A program made the position numbers and the translations under genes. A stretch of DNA of 64,000 nt from Bordetella genomosp. 9 (GTDB lineage: Bacteria; Pseudomonadota; Gammaproteobacteria; Burkholderiales; Burkholderiaceae_B), in NCBI RefSeq assembly GCF_002119725.1, contig NZ_CP021109.1:3906001-3970000 (forward strand). Direction: 5' to 3'. Every line of letters starts with the position of its first letter. Position 1 is the stretch's first letter. Shown one piece after another: positions 55,382 to 64,000 of this stretch. The notes below the pieces were generated by a model. It saw nothing but the letters and a program-made list of their open reading frames with translations. It had not been told where the DNA came from and made no database searches.

Positions 55382-55403
55382 GAAAACGCTCAATGTTTGA
55401 GCG
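55382..55403 (-). terminator. Rho-independent terminator of the liv operon
   Basis: On the minus strand CGCTCAA-ACA-TTGAGCG (55403-55387) forms a 7-bp stem with a 3-nt loop, followed by TTTTCG. It lies ~95 bp after the livF stop and just before a TAGAAT -10-like hexamer that may belong to the rplM promoter. Confidence 0.75.
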
Positions 55404-55496
55404 CATCATCCGGAGCGGACCGGACTGCGGGCGCAGCCCCACCCGTCGGCCGACGGCGCGCGTGCGGGGCCGACGGCGCTCGCCGCCCGGCGGCTG

Positions 55497-56207
55497 CTAG
55501 CCGCCCAGATAGGCTTCGAGCACGCGGGGATGGTCCATCAGCTCCCGACCTGTCCCCGACAATGCCAGCGCCCCGTTTTCCAGCACATAGCCGTGCTGCG
55601 CGATCTTCAGCGCCTGCCTGACGTTCTGTTCGACGAGGAACAGGGTCAAACCGTCGGCGTTGATCGCGCGCAGTGCACGGAAAATCTCCTGCACGACGAT
55701 GGGCGCCAACCCCATGGACGGCTCGTCCAGCAGCAGCAGACGCGGCTTGGCCATCAGGGCGCGTCCGATGGCGAGCATCTGCTGCTCGCCGCCAGACAGG
55801 TTGCCCGCCACACCGTCCAGCCGCTCCTTCAGCCGCGGGAACAGATTGAAAACGTAATCCAGATCCGCCGCCGTATCGGCCCGGCCACGGCGATAGGCGC
55901 CCAGTTCCAGGTTTTCGCGCACCGTCATGGTCGTCAGGATGGCGCGCCCCTCCGGGACCTGCACGATCCCGCGCGCCACGATTTGATGCGGCGACAGCCG
56001 GGTAATGTCTTCGCCTTCGAAGAAAACCGAGCCCTTGGCTTTGGGCAGCAGGCCGGACAACGCCAGCAGGGTGGTCGACTTCCCCGCCCCATTGGCGCCG
56101 ACGAGCGCGGTGATTTCGCCGGGCTGCAGCGCCATGTCCACGCCGCGCACGGCTTCGATATGGCCGTAATTCACTTCCAGCCCGCGGATTTCCAGCATGG
56201 CGGTCAC
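55497..56207 (-). CDS. livF: Branched-chain amino-acid ABC transporter ATPase (LivF)
   Basis: This 236-residue ATPase has Walker A GANGAGKST, signature LSGGEQQML and Walker B LLLLDEPSMGLAP, the last being typical of LivF. EINGLxV-like LEIRGLEVNYGHIEAVRGVD starts the domain. It overlaps livG by 4 bp (ATGA-type) and ends the livKHMGF operon. Confidence 0.96.
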   Translation of the reverse strand: MTAMLEIRGLEVNYGHIEAVRGVDMALQPGEITALVGANGAGKSTTLLALSGLLPKAKGSVFFEGEDITRLSPHQIVARGIVQVPEGRAILTTMTVRENLELGAYRRGRADTAADLDYVFNLFPRLKERLDGVAGNLSGGEQQMLAIGRALMAKPRLLLLDEPSMGLAPIVVQEIFRALRAINADGLTLFLVEQNVRQALKIAQHGYVLENGALALSGTGRELMDHPRVLEAYLGG

Positions 56208-57007
56208 TGCACGGCCCTCCTGTCGCCCGCCGGTTGCGGCGGCGCGTCTTCTTCATCATCCCGGCCCAGGTAGGCCTCGATCACCTGTTCATTGCTGCGG
56301 ATCGCTTCGGGCGGCCCGCTGGCGATGATCTTTCCGAAATTCAGCACCGCGATGGTTTCGCACAACCCCATGACGAAACGCATATCGTGCTCGATCATGA
56401 GGATCGTATAGCCGCGCCCCCGGATGGCCTCGATTTCGCGCATCAGTTCGGCCCGCTCGCCCGTATTCATGCCCGCCACCGGCTCGTCCAGCAGCAACAG
56501 ACGAGGCTCCGTCGCCAAAGCCCGTGCGAGTTCCAGGCGGCGCTGTTCGCCATAGGACAGATTGTCCGCCAGGTCGTACGCCTTGTGGTCGAGCTTCATC
56601 CAGGACAGCAGCTCCAGCGCGCGCTCCCGGGCGCGCGTCTCATGGCGCCGGAACCCGGGCAGGCTGAACAGCATGCCGGGCACGCCATAGTCCATATGCC
56701 GATAGGCCCCCACCACGACGTTCTGGAGCAGGGTCATCTCCTTGAACAACCGGATGTTCTGGAAGGTGCGCGCGATGCCCGCGCGCGTGATCTGGTGCGG
56801 CGCGGCCCCGATCAAACTGCGGCCGTCGAATCGCACCTGACCGCCGCTGGGCCGCAGAAGCCCCGTGATGATGTTGAATACGGTGGTCTTACCGGCGCCG
56901 TTGGGTCCGATCAGGCCGAAGATACTGCCTTGCGGCACCTGCAGATTCACGTCCTGCAGCACGTGCAGGCCGCCGAAACGCATGGAGATGGACGCGAGCT
57001 CAAGCAT
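56204..57007 (-). CDS. livG: Branched-chain amino-acid ABC transporter ATPase (LivG)
   Basis: This 267-residue ATPase has Walker A GPNGAGKTT, signature LSYGEQRRLE and Walker B LLLLDEPVAGMN. GIARTFQNIRLFKEMTLLQN is the LivG Q-loop region. The C-terminal ~15 residues are acidic and Pro-rich (RDDEEDAPPQPAGDRRAVQ). It overlaps livM at its start by 8 bp and livF at its end. Confidence 0.96.
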   Translation of the reverse strand: MLELASISMRFGGLHVLQDVNLQVPQGSIFGLIGPNGAGKTTVFNIITGLLRPSGGQVRFDGRSLIGAAPHQITRAGIARTFQNIRLFKEMTLLQNVVVGAYRHMDYGVPGMLFSLPGFRRHETRARERALELLSWMKLDHKAYDLADNLSYGEQRRLELARALATEPRLLLLDEPVAGMNTGERAELMREIEAIRGRGYTILMIEHDMRFVMGLCETIAVLNFGKIIASGPPEAIRSNEQVIEAYLGRDDEEDAPPQPAGDRRAVQ

Positions 57008-57866
57008 GGCGCTTTCCTCCCTTGCGCATCCAGCGGGCGAACCGGACCGGATCCCAAATGCCCTGCGGCAGGAACAGCACGATCAGAACCAGGATCAGGC
57101 CGTTGACGACCAGGCGGAAGTCGCTGAAGCCGCGCAGCACTTCCGGCAGCAACGTAATGATGGCGCTGCCCAGCAAGGGGCCGGGCAGGCCGCCGATGCC
57201 GCCCAATATCGTCATGGTGAGAATCTCCACACCGCGATCGAAACCGTATTCGCCCGGCCCGATGAAAAACGTCAGATGCGCGTTCAGCGCGCCGGCCAGC
57301 CCCGCAATGACGGCGCCCAGGATAAAGGCCAGCATCTTGTTGGCGCGCACGTTGATGCCCATGAGACCAGCCGCGGTCTCGTCGCCCCGTATGGCGTCGA
57401 AGGCGCGCCCCATCTTGGACACCCGCACCCGCCAAAGCACCAACAGCACGATGACGACCGACAGCAATACGTGCCACCACTGGGTCAATTGCGGAATGCC
57501 GTTCAAGCCCAGCGCGCCGCCTGTGAGCGATTCGGTGTTCAGCACCGCCACGCGGACCACCTCGCCGAAGCCCAGCGTAGCCATGGCCAGGTACACCCCG
57601 GACAGCCGTATCGTCGGCAGACCGATGATCGCCGCCACAATCGCAGGCGCCGCCATCCCGCCCGCCAGGGCCACGGAAAACGGCGCATCGTAGTTCATGG
57701 TCAGCAGCGCCGCCGTATACGCCCCGATCCCCATGAACGCCGCATTGGCCATCGCAAGCATCCCGCAAGCGAGCGTCAACCAGATCGACAACGCCAGCAG
57801 CGCATTGGTCCCCAACGACAAAACCAGATTGCCGTAGATGGCCCAGAAACTCTCAAATCCATTCAT
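57000..57866 (-). CDS. livM: Branched-chain amino-acid ABC permease (LivM)
   Basis: This 288-residue permease has about eight hydrophobic segments. ANAAFMGIGAYTAALLTMNY and GVYLAMATLGFGEVVRVAVL are family motifs, and GRAFDAIRGDETAAGLMGIN is the EAA-like coupling loop. GIGGLPGPLLGSAIITLLPE lies near the end. A 145-bp gap containing the dispersed palindromic repeat separates it from livH. Confidence 0.95.
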   Translation of the reverse strand: MNGFESFWAIYGNLVLSLGTNALLALSIWLTLACGMLAMANAAFMGIGAYTAALLTMNYDAPFSVALAGGMAAPAIVAAIIGLPTIRLSGVYLAMATLGFGEVVRVAVLNTESLTGGALGLNGIPQLTQWWHVLLSVVIVLLVLWRVRVSKMGRAFDAIRGDETAAGLMGINVRANKMLAFILGAVIAGLAGALNAHLTFFIGPGEYGFDRGVEILTMTILGGIGGLPGPLLGSAIITLLPEVLRGFSDFRLVVNGLILVLIVLFLPQGIWDPVRFARWMRKGGKRHA

Positions 57867-57929
57867 GTCCGTTATCCATCACACCGCGCCATCGCATAAA
57901 TATCCCCACCATCCACCCACCTCGGGACG

Positions 57930-58003
57930 CGCGGATCCGGCTCCGCCGGTCCGCAGCGTCGCCCCCTTGAGGGGGAAGCGCGCCAGCGCTTCGGGGGTGG
58001 GCC
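57930..58003. repeat. Palindromic intergenic repeat (copy 2) between livH and livM
   Basis: A 26-bp lead-in (57930-57955) is identical to 9051-9076. It is followed by one unit (57960-58003) with the same CCCCCTTGAGGGGG and GAAGCGC...GCGCTTC hairpins. It sits 8 bp from the livH stop, just as the first copy abuts the dctQ stop, and has the same orientation relative to transcription. Confidence 0.88.
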
Positions 58004-58011
58004 CTCCCCTC

Positions 58012-58893
58012 TCACGCCTTGCGCTGCACCACCTTCCCGAACAGGCCTTGCGGACGCACCAGCAGGATCAGGAACAGCAAGCCGAACGCGACGGCGTCGC
58101 GCATGGTGGATCCGATGTACGCGACGGACAGCACTTCGGCGAAGCCCAGGAACAGGCCGCCCAGCATCGCGCCGCGGATGTCGCCCATGCCGCCCAGGAT
58201 GATCACCGCGATGCCCTTGTGCAGCATCGGCTGGCCCATCAGCGGATAGAGCGCGTTGGAATAGAGCCCGATCAGCAGGCCCGCGACACCTCCCAGCCCG
58301 CCGGCCAGGAAGGAAGTCAGCAGGAACAATTGCTCGACATTGATCCCCAGCAGCCATGCCGCCTTCGGCGATTCCGCGATGGCGCGCAGGGCGCGGCCGA
58401 ACTGGGTGCGGCGCATCACCAGCATCAGCACCGCCATCAACGCGAAGGACAGGAAGATGATGGCAAGCTCGATGGCGGTGACATGGATGCCCGCCACGAC
58501 CATCGTGCCTTCCGGAACGACGCCTGCCGGAAACCGCAGGTTGCTCGCGCCGTAGATGCCCTGGATGCCGTTGTTCAGGATGATCCCCACGCCGATGGTC
58601 GCGATCATGGGAATCAGGTGCGGCGCATTGCGTCGACGCAGCGGCTTGAGTACGAGCCGGTCGATCAGCGCCCCGAGGACGCCCGCCACGATGAAGGCCA
58701 GGATCAACGCGACCCATAGCGGAACGCCCAGCCGGGTAATGATGGACAGCGCCGCGTAGGCGCCCACCATGAAGACGGCGCCGTGCGCCAGATTGATGAT
58801 GCCCAGTACGCCGAAGACCAGTGTGAAGCCCAGGGCAAAGAGGGCATACACGCAGCCCAGCGACAGGGCATTGACGAATTGTTGTTCCAGCAT
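58012..58893 (-). CDS. livH: Branched-chain amino-acid ABC permease (LivH)
   Basis: This 293-residue permease starts at the ATG at 58893, behind GGAAG; a longer frame to 58977 would overlap the attenuator hairpin. MLEQQFVNALSLGCVYALFA and GVLGIINLAHGAVFMVGAYA are diagnostic LivH motifs. GRALRAIAESPKAAWLLGIN is the coupling loop. It forms the channel together with LivM. Confidence 0.95.
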   Translation of the reverse strand: MLEQQFVNALSLGCVYALFALGFTLVFGVLGIINLAHGAVFMVGAYAALSIITRLGVPLWVALILAFIVAGVLGALIDRLVLKPLRRRNAPHLIPMIATIGVGIILNNGIQGIYGASNLRFPAGVVPEGTMVVAGIHVTAIELAIIFLSFALMAVLMLVMRRTQFGRALRAIAESPKAAWLLGINVEQLFLLTSFLAGGLGGVAGLLIGLYSNALYPLMGQPMLHKGIAVIILGGMGDIRGAMLGGLFLGFAEVLSVAYIGSTMRDAVAFGLLFLILLVRPQGLFGKVVQRKA

Positions 58894-58911
58894 ACGGGGG
58901 CTTCCGAATCG

Positions 58912-58953
58912 AAAACGCCTTGCGGGCCGCGGCCAGGCGCCGCCCGCAAGGCG
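58912..58953 (-). terminator. Intra-operon attenuator hairpin between livK and livH
   Basis: A 12-bp perfect stem (58942-58953 with 58916-58927) and 14-nt loop are followed on the minus strand by TTTTCG (from 58915). It lies ~35 bp after the livK stop and ~20 bp before the livH start. It probably stops part of the transcription and stabilises livK mRNA, giving an excess of binding protein over permease. Confidence 0.75.
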
Positions 58954-58989
58954 TCGGAGGCGGCCCGGGGGCCGCACTGCCGCACTGAT

Positions 58990-60144
58990 TTACTTCTCTA
59001 TGACGTACTTGCCGTTTTCGGTCTTGCTGACAATCGGGGCCTGTTCGGCGTCATAGCCGGCGGGCTTGCCGGCGCGGTCCTTGGCCTGGCGGAACTTGAA
59101 CGCACCGGTCGCGCCGGTCCATTGCACGTCGGGCAGGGCGTCGCGCACGGCGGCGCGGTCGGCAGCCAGATCCCCCTTCAGCTGCACCTTCTTCAGGGCC
59201 TGGGCGACGATGTACATGGCGTCATACGCCTGCGCCGAGAACTGGTCCGGCGCCACGTTGTACTTGGCCTTGTAGGCGTCGATGAACTTGGTGTTTTCCG
59301 GCGTCTTGTTCTCGATGGACCAGGGGCTGCCGATCCACAAGTTGTTCGAGGCGGAACCCGGCGCCAGTTCGAAGATCTTCACCGAATTCATGCCGTTGCC
59401 GCCGATGATCGGGACGTTCAGGCCCAGCTGGCGCGCCTGCACCATGATGGGGCCGCCTTCGGCCAGCAGCGCCGACAGCACGATGGCATCGGGGTTGGTG
59501 CCCTTGATTTTGGTCAGCTGCGCCTTGAAATCGACGTCGCCCTTGGCGAAGGTTTCCGTGGTGGTGACCGGAATCTTCAGGTCTTCCAGGGCCTTCTTGA
59601 AGTTGTCGTAGCCGCTCTTGGTAAAGACGTCGTCATTGCCGTACAGCACGGCGACGTTCTTCAGGCCGACCTTGTTCTTCACGGTGGTGAGCGTGGCGGG
59701 CAGCACGTCGGCTTCCGTCACGGAGTTGCGGAAGATGTAGTTGCCGATCGACGTGATGCCATCCGCGGTATTGGAGGTGCCGAATGCCACCGTCTTGGCG
59801 GCCTGTGCAATGGGGTCGGCGGCCTGCGCCGAGTTCGACAGCGTGGGGCCGAACACCATCAGGACCTTGTCCTGGAAAATCAGCTTCTTGAAGACGTTGA
59901 TGGCTTCTTCTTTCTTGCCCTGCTCGTCTTCGATGACCAGGCTGATCTTGTTGCCGTTGATTCCACCCGCGGCGTTGATCTCCTCAGCCGCCAACTGAAA
60001 GCCGTTGCGGATCGAAATGCCATATTGGGCGGCGCCGCCGGACAGGGCTTCCGCCACGCCCAGCTTGATGTCGGCCGCGTGCGCGGCGGGCAGTACCGCG
60101 CCGGCCACCAGGGCGGCCAGCACCTTATTGGATACGATCTTCAT
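58990..60144 (-). CDS. livK: Branched-chain amino-acid ABC binding protein (LivK/LivJ-like)
   Basis: This 384-residue periplasmic protein starts at the ATG at 60144; an in-frame start 18 bp upstream is possible. Residues 1-23 form a signal peptide ending in AAHAAD. The type I periplasmic fold segments are DIKLGVAEALSGGAAQYGIS, AAEEINAAGGINGNKISLVI and VFGPTLSNSAQAADPIAQAA. It is the first gene of livKHMGF and determines substrate choice; by family this may be branched-chain amino acids, or other amino or aromatic acids. Confidence 0.93.
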   Translation of the reverse strand: MKIVSNKVLAALVAGAVLPAAHAADIKLGVAEALSGGAAQYGISIRNGFQLAAEEINAAGGINGNKISLVIEDEQGKKEEAINVFKKLIFQDKVLMVFGPTLSNSAQAADPIAQAAKTVAFGTSNTADGITSIGNYIFRNSVTEADVLPATLTTVKNKVGLKNVAVLYGNDDVFTKSGYDNFKKALEDLKIPVTTTETFAKGDVDFKAQLTKIKGTNPDAIVLSALLAEGGPIMVQARQLGLNVPIIGGNGMNSVKIFELAPGSASNNLWIGSPWSIENKTPENTKFIDAYKAKYNVAPDQFSAQAYDAMYIVAQALKKVQLKGDLAADRAAVRDALPDVQWTGATGAFKFRQAKDRAGKPAGYDAEQAPIVSKTENGKYVIEK

Positions 60145-60613
60145 GGGAAAACCCTCTCTCACGGCGTTATGTAATCAGCGAGGATCTGCGCCCCGCTTGC
60201 TGTGGAACCACGCGGCCGGCGGACGCCAGGGCGGGGAAGTCCGCCATTATTACTCGAATTGTTGCGTGTTGAAACCCTTGTAAGCCCGGAAAAGACGCCC
60301 TTTTCCTGTGACGGAAGCTCGGGAAAGGGACCGAATAAGGCATTCGGGCCAGGACAAACGCATCATCGCCCCATGTCCGGGCGGGCCCAGCGCGGCAGCG
60401 TCCGGGCGATACCGCGCCGTGTCCGCGCAAATATGGCCGACGGTCAAGAGCTTGCGAGAAATCCGAGGTTGCGGGGAATCCGGCCCGGCGGCTGGCTCCG
60501 AGCACGCCGGTGCGATCCTGCCAGCGGGTCCGGGGTAGCACCGCACCCATCGGCGCCACTGGCGCCACCTGTCCCGCTCCGGGGGCGCCGCGCCCCCGCG
60601 TCAATGATCCGGC
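60145..60613. other. Intergenic region between the autotransporter and livK
   Basis: These 469 bp should hold the liv operon promoter, with AT-rich TAATAAT on the minus strand near 60250 as a possible -10, and the end of the autotransporter transcript. A GC-rich inverted repeat (GGGGGCG...CGCCCCC, ~60580-60600) lies just after the autotransporter stop but has no T run. Open frames here have no recognisable features. Confidence 0.4.
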
Positions 60614-63600
60614 TTACCAGACGTAGCGCACGCCCAGATTCAGGGCGACATTGTGGTCCACGGGCCCGCCCTTCGTGTAGTCGACGTCCATATGCACCTG
60701 CAGGTTGTGCCTGATTTGCGCCGCCATGCCGGTGCCGAGCACCATGCGGGAGCCCGACAGGTCATTGTTGAACGTTATACCGTTCAGCGTCGTTTCGTTC
60801 TTGTCGATGAATTCGTGGATAACCGCGGCCTTGATGTAGGGCTCGACGTAACGCGTGTTGCCGAGGTCGAAGCGTTTGCCCAGCAGCGTCCCCAACTGCG
60901 CCTGCACAGAACGCGTCGGCCCGTTTTCGATGTCGAAGTTGTTGTCCAGGTCCTCGCTGGAACTTTTCGCCGCGAAAGCCGAGACCTTCACGTACGGTTC
61001 CAAGAAGCTTTGCCTGGGGAGGGGAATGTTCTTGCCGACTTCCAGCGATGCGCCGATACCGGGCGCGCTGTAGTGGCCAGACGCCGTGCGGCCGCTGCTG
61101 CCGATCACCCTCAACTGGTTCTGAAAGTTGTTTGCCTTGATGACGCCGTCGGCATACCAACCGTCCGGCCCCATCCATGTCGCGTATGCACCGAGGCCAT
61201 AACTGTTGATCCGGCCCTTCGAACCACCTTCGACGTCAGCCTGGGAATAACTGTACGAGCCGAAGCCGCCGACGTACAGGTCCCCCGATTGCAGGACCAG
61301 CCGCTTGTCGGCGCCAATCAGGACGCCGTACTGGTCCAGGCCGAAGCCCGGCGCCGCCAGTTCGTCGATGCGGCTTGACGAGGAGAACGGACGCACCCAG
61401 CGTCCGTCGCCGGCCTTGTTGCCGCGCAGGTCGCCCTGGCGCTGCCGTAGCGTGCTCATTTCCGCGTGCCAGACGAAGGGCAAGGCCGCGGCCGTGCTGA
61501 GGGCCGTTTTGGCGGCGGGCGAGAGCACCTGGGGCGCCGGCGTGGGCGGCTCATTATCGGGATTGTTGTTGGGATTGTTATCCGGGTTGTTATCCGGGTT
61601 GTTATCCGGGTTGTTGTTGGGATTGTTGTCCGGATTGTTGTCGTCGCCGTCGTCTCGCACGAGCAACCATTGGTTGCCGGTATGCTGCAGCGTGTAGGTG
61701 TAGACCCCGGCATCCACCTTGCCGCCTTGCAGCTGGAAAGCGCCCGGGCCGCCGCCAGTCTGCACCACGGGGATATTGTTGCGCGGATTCTTGACGCTCT
61801 GGTCCTCGCCATAGGGATCCAGCACATGGGAGCCGGAAGCCTGTCCGCTGACGACCAGCTTGTCGTTGCCCTTGCCCGGGGCGAAGTCCACACCCATGCC
61901 GAAGAAGCCGCTTCCCTGCAAGGACGCGGCGGTCAACGTTTTGAACGGGCCCGCGCCCGAGTTGAAGTTGACGCGGCCGGCGCTCAGGCTGAGCGCGCCA
62001 ACTTCCGGCGCCCGGCCCGCGCCGAGATTCCAGGTGGCGCCATCGCGGATCGCCAGCGTATTGGGATTCATATCCCCGGTCAACACGGCGCCATTGGACA
62101 GCTCCACATTGAGGATGCTGTCCGCGTCGCGCTGCATGGCGCCGGTCAGGACCGTGTTGGACACCTGCACATCGGCCTGGCTGCCATCGGCGGCATTGAT
62201 GAGCACACCGTTGGCGCCACGCAATTGCGCCCCGTCGGCAACCGCCACATTCGCCCTGCTGCCGCCCAATACCGAAATGGCGGCCGACGTGCCTGCGCCG
62301 CCCAGCGAAGAGCCGTCGCCTGAAATCCGGACGGTGCCGCTCGCGCCGTTGTCAAGGCCAAGGCCGTCCGTGACGCGCGCTCCATTGGACAACTGGAGCA
62401 GCGCGGTCGCGCCGTCCGCCGATATCCCGCCATTCAAAACGGCGTCCGGGTGGTCGCCCTGCACGCCGATGGTGGCGCCGTTGGTGGCCGTGGCCGCGCC
62501 GTTCAAGGTGCTCGCACTGCCCAACCCGACGGTGGTGGCGGACCCGGCTCCGTCGGCCGTGGCCATGCCGGATAACGTGGCATGATCCAGGGTAAGGTCC
62601 GTCGTCGCGCCGTCCGTGGCACTGACGGTCCCTTGCATCCGCGATCCGCCGGTTTGGGAAAAAACGAGCGAACTGCCGTTGCCAACCGCGCGGGCATCCC
62701 CCGAAAGCGCCGTATTGTCGCTCTGCACCATGGCGCCTGCACCATTATCGACCAGCACCAGGGGGCCATTGGGCGCCGCCAGTGTCGCATTCGATAGCAG
62801 GATCGTGGACCGGGGAGCCGTGCCGGGGCCGTCGCTCGTGGCGTGTATCGCCGCGCCTTGCTTTCCTTCGACGTGAGAGTCCGCCATCAGGATATTCGGT
62901 CCTTGATCCGCCTGGGGGTTGATCGGCGAACCTATTCGAAGTCCGTCGACGTTGCCCACCACCGAACTGCCCTGCAGGAAGGAAATCTGCGCTGGGCCCG
63001 TTATATAAGCGCCCGCGCCGTAAAAGGGTTTGGGATTGGACGGCGGCGCGGCGGCGCCGATGCCGCCTTCGATACGCGTACCCATTGTGGTTACCGTGAC
63101 GTTGGAACCGTAACCTTGCGCATACAGGCCCGTGCCGCCGCTCAGCACGCCACCCGCGACGACGACCCCAACGCTCTTCGTGTTGAGCGGGCCTGCCTGC
63201 CCTGCGAACAGCCCCCAGCCGTTCGCCGCGGCATCCGCATTGACCGAGGTATTCGACAGCCTGATGACGTAATCCCCGGGTGTCCATCCTGGGATCGAAC
63301 CGTAGTTTTGCTGTTGGGCGGTAATACCGGCAAAAGTATTTTCTATCGTGCTATCGCCGATTGCCAGGGCCAGCGGCCCCGATGGCGCGGGGGATAGCGG
63401 ATCGGCGCCAAAATTGATCGCGGGCTGGGGATTCCCGGCGCCATTGATCGTCGAGTCGGAGATCGTGACTTCCCCGCCGTTCAGGGAAATGACGGGCGCG
63501 GTGCCCCGGCCGGTGCCTTGATCGATATTGAAGTTGGCGTCCACGGTTGCATGGTGGATCGTGGTATGCCCGGCCGTGACGATCCGGCCTACCACCGTGC

Positions 63601-64000
63601 TGCCGCGATTGGCGGGGTCTCCGGATACCGCCAATGTGGACCCTGGGCCGATCAGCGCGACGGACAGCTTGCCGCCAGGCAGGACCTTGACGATGCCTTG
63701 CTCGCCACGTGTCGCCAGCGTGTTCGACGGCAAGGACGCGTAGCTGGCGCCGGCTTCGGCGAAGCCCCACACCGTGCCGCTGATTGTCAAGGCATTGTTG
63801 TTGCCCAGGATGACGTTGCCCAGGGTGCCGGTGCTCGAGATGTTCACACTTCCACCCAGCTGGGTCACGTTGTAAACATCGCAGTTTTGCGGATTGTTGA
63901 CGGTCACCGGGCCGTTCGGCGTCAGATTCGCGCTCCCCGGCCGGAGCTTGGTCTCGGTGCGCAGATCCTGCCCTCCCGTGCAAACCAATGCGCGGTCCCC
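60614..64000 (-). CDS. Pertactin-type autotransporter (N-terminus outside window)
   Basis: The frame is open to the right edge, so the signal peptide and first part are missing; 1128 residues are visible. The passenger is a repetitive right-handed beta-helix (many NGA, SVNISSTGTLGNVIL and DGATTDLTLDHATL-type turns) related to the pertactin/Tcf/BapA group. A linker rich in NNPD repeats (61551-61640) is followed by the ~280-residue beta-barrel, which starts PFVWHAEMSTLRQRQGDLRG, resembling pertactin's WNAELN...RLGELR, and ends with the aromatic terminus LGVRYVW. It should be displayed on or released from the outer membrane as an adhesin-like factor. I see no RGD tripeptide in the visible part. 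Confidence 0.93.
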   Translation of the reverse strand, partial: GDRALVCTGGQDLRTETKLRPGSANLTPNGPVTVNNPQNCDVYNVTQLGGSVNISSTGTLGNVILGNNNALTISGTVWGFAEAGASYASLPSNTLATRGEQGIVKVLPGGKLSVALIGPGSTLAVSGDPANRGSTVVGRIVTAGHTTIHHATVDANFNIDQGTGRGTAPVISLNGGEVTISDSTINGAGNPQPAINFGADPLSPAPSGPLALAIGDSTIENTFAGITAQQQNYGSIPGWTPGDYVIRLSNTSVNADAAANGWGLFAGQAGPLNTKSVGVVVAGGVLSGGTGLYAQGYGSNVTVTTMGTRIEGGIGAAAPPSNPKPFYGAGAYITGPAQISFLQGSSVVGNVDGLRIGSPINPQADQGPNILMADSHVEGKQGAAIHATSDGPGTAPRSTILLSNATLAAPNGPLVLVDNGAGAMVQSDNTALSGDARAVGNGSSLVFSQTGGSRMQGTVSATDGATTDLTLDHATLSGMATADGAGSATTVGLGSASTLNGAATATNGATIGVQGDHPDAVLNGGISADGATALLQLSNGARVTDGLGLDNGASGTVRISGDGSSLGGAGTSAAISVLGGSRANVAVADGAQLRGANGVLINAADGSQADVQVSNTVLTGAMQRDADSILNVELSNGAVLTGDMNPNTLAIRDGATWNLGAGRAPEVGALSLSAGRVNFNSGAGPFKTLTAASLQGSGFFGMGVDFAPGKGNDKLVVSGQASGSHVLDPYGEDQSVKNPRNNIPVVQTGGGPGAFQLQGGKVDAGVYTYTLQHTGNQWLLVRDDGDDNNPDNNPNNNPDNNPDNNPDNNPNNNPDNEPPTPAPQVLSPAAKTALSTAAALPFVWHAEMSTLRQRQGDLRGNKAGDGRWVRPFSSSSRIDELAAPGFGLDQYGVLIGADKRLVLQSGDLYVGGFGSYSYSQADVEGGSKGRINSYGLGAYATWMGPDGWYADGVIKANNFQNQLRVIGSSGRTASGHYSAPGIGASLEVGKNIPLPRQSFLEPYVKVSAFAAKSSSEDLDNNFDIENGPTRSVQAQLGTLLGKRFDLGNTRYVEPYIKAAVIHEFIDKNETTLNGITFNNDLSGSRMVLGTGMAAQIRHNLQVHMDVDYTKGGPVDHNVALNLGVRYVW
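61551..61640 (-). repeat. 12-bp coding tandem repeats (NNPD/NNPN linker of the autotransporter)
   Basis: Units of 12 bp encoding Asp-Asn-Asn-Pro or Asn-Asn-Asn-Pro are repeated about seven times just before the translocator domain; three consecutive units are nearly identical at DNA level. Slippage would change the linker length without breaking the frame, like the Pro-rich repeats of pertactin. Confidence 0.85.

Overview
The window is GC-rich, gene-dense DNA that looks like a chromosome of a Bordetella/Achromobacter-type betaproteobacterium (Alcaligenaceae). The basis is the gene content: a pertactin-type autotransporter, TRAP and ABC uptake operons, and betaproteobacterial housekeeping blocks (glyA-nrdR-ribD-ribE, tyrS / M23 peptidase / anmK / erpA, argC, rplM-rpsI). 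This placement is inferred from recognised families; no database was searched. The genes at both edges are cut by the window.

Left part (1-11 kb): the end of a 7TM sensor histidine kinase, a truncated and motif-degenerate AMP-binding (adenylation) domain, and a 1310-residue protein resembling dermonecrotic-toxin-type effectors. A minus-strand dctP-dctQ-dctM TRAP operon follows, with a palindromic repeat between its two permease genes.

Catabolic part (11-21 kb): an exported argininosuccinate-lyase-like protein, a VOC-fold protein, and a GntR/FCD regulator. The regulator is divergent from a six-gene operon encoding an ABC importer (binding protein, permease, ATPase), an Asp/Glu-racemase-like enzyme, a dihydropyrimidinase-like hydrolase and a TRZ/ATZ-type amidohydrolase. 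The divergent intergenic region holds two identical 13-bp palindromic sites, a perfect NtrC-type box and a -24/-12 promoter, so the operon is probably a nitrogen-scavenging pathway under NtrC/sigma-54 and GntR control.

Middle (21-30 kb): a small unknown protein, then a MarR-led efflux operon (DUF1656 protein, HlyD adaptor, NodT lipoprotein, FUSC pump), an RhtA-like exporter, and an apparently AT-richer stretch up to tRNA-Ser(GGA). That stretch has a glycosyltransferase-like gene, an unknown low-complexity protein, a frameshifted TumE-toxin remnant and its intact partner, and looks like the remains of an island.

Right half (30-64 kb, mostly minus strand): a dipeptide ABC operon ending in an M14 peptidase; the prkA-yeaH-spoVR stress operon; glyA-nrdR-ribD-ribE; a PEBP-family protein; tyrS divergent from M23 peptidase-anmK; erpA; argC with a coiled-coil protein; rplM-rpsI; a complete livKHMGF branched-chain amino-acid operon with a probable attenuator hairpin after livK and the same repeat family between livH and livM; and the C-terminal part of a pertactin-type autotransporter that runs off the right edge.
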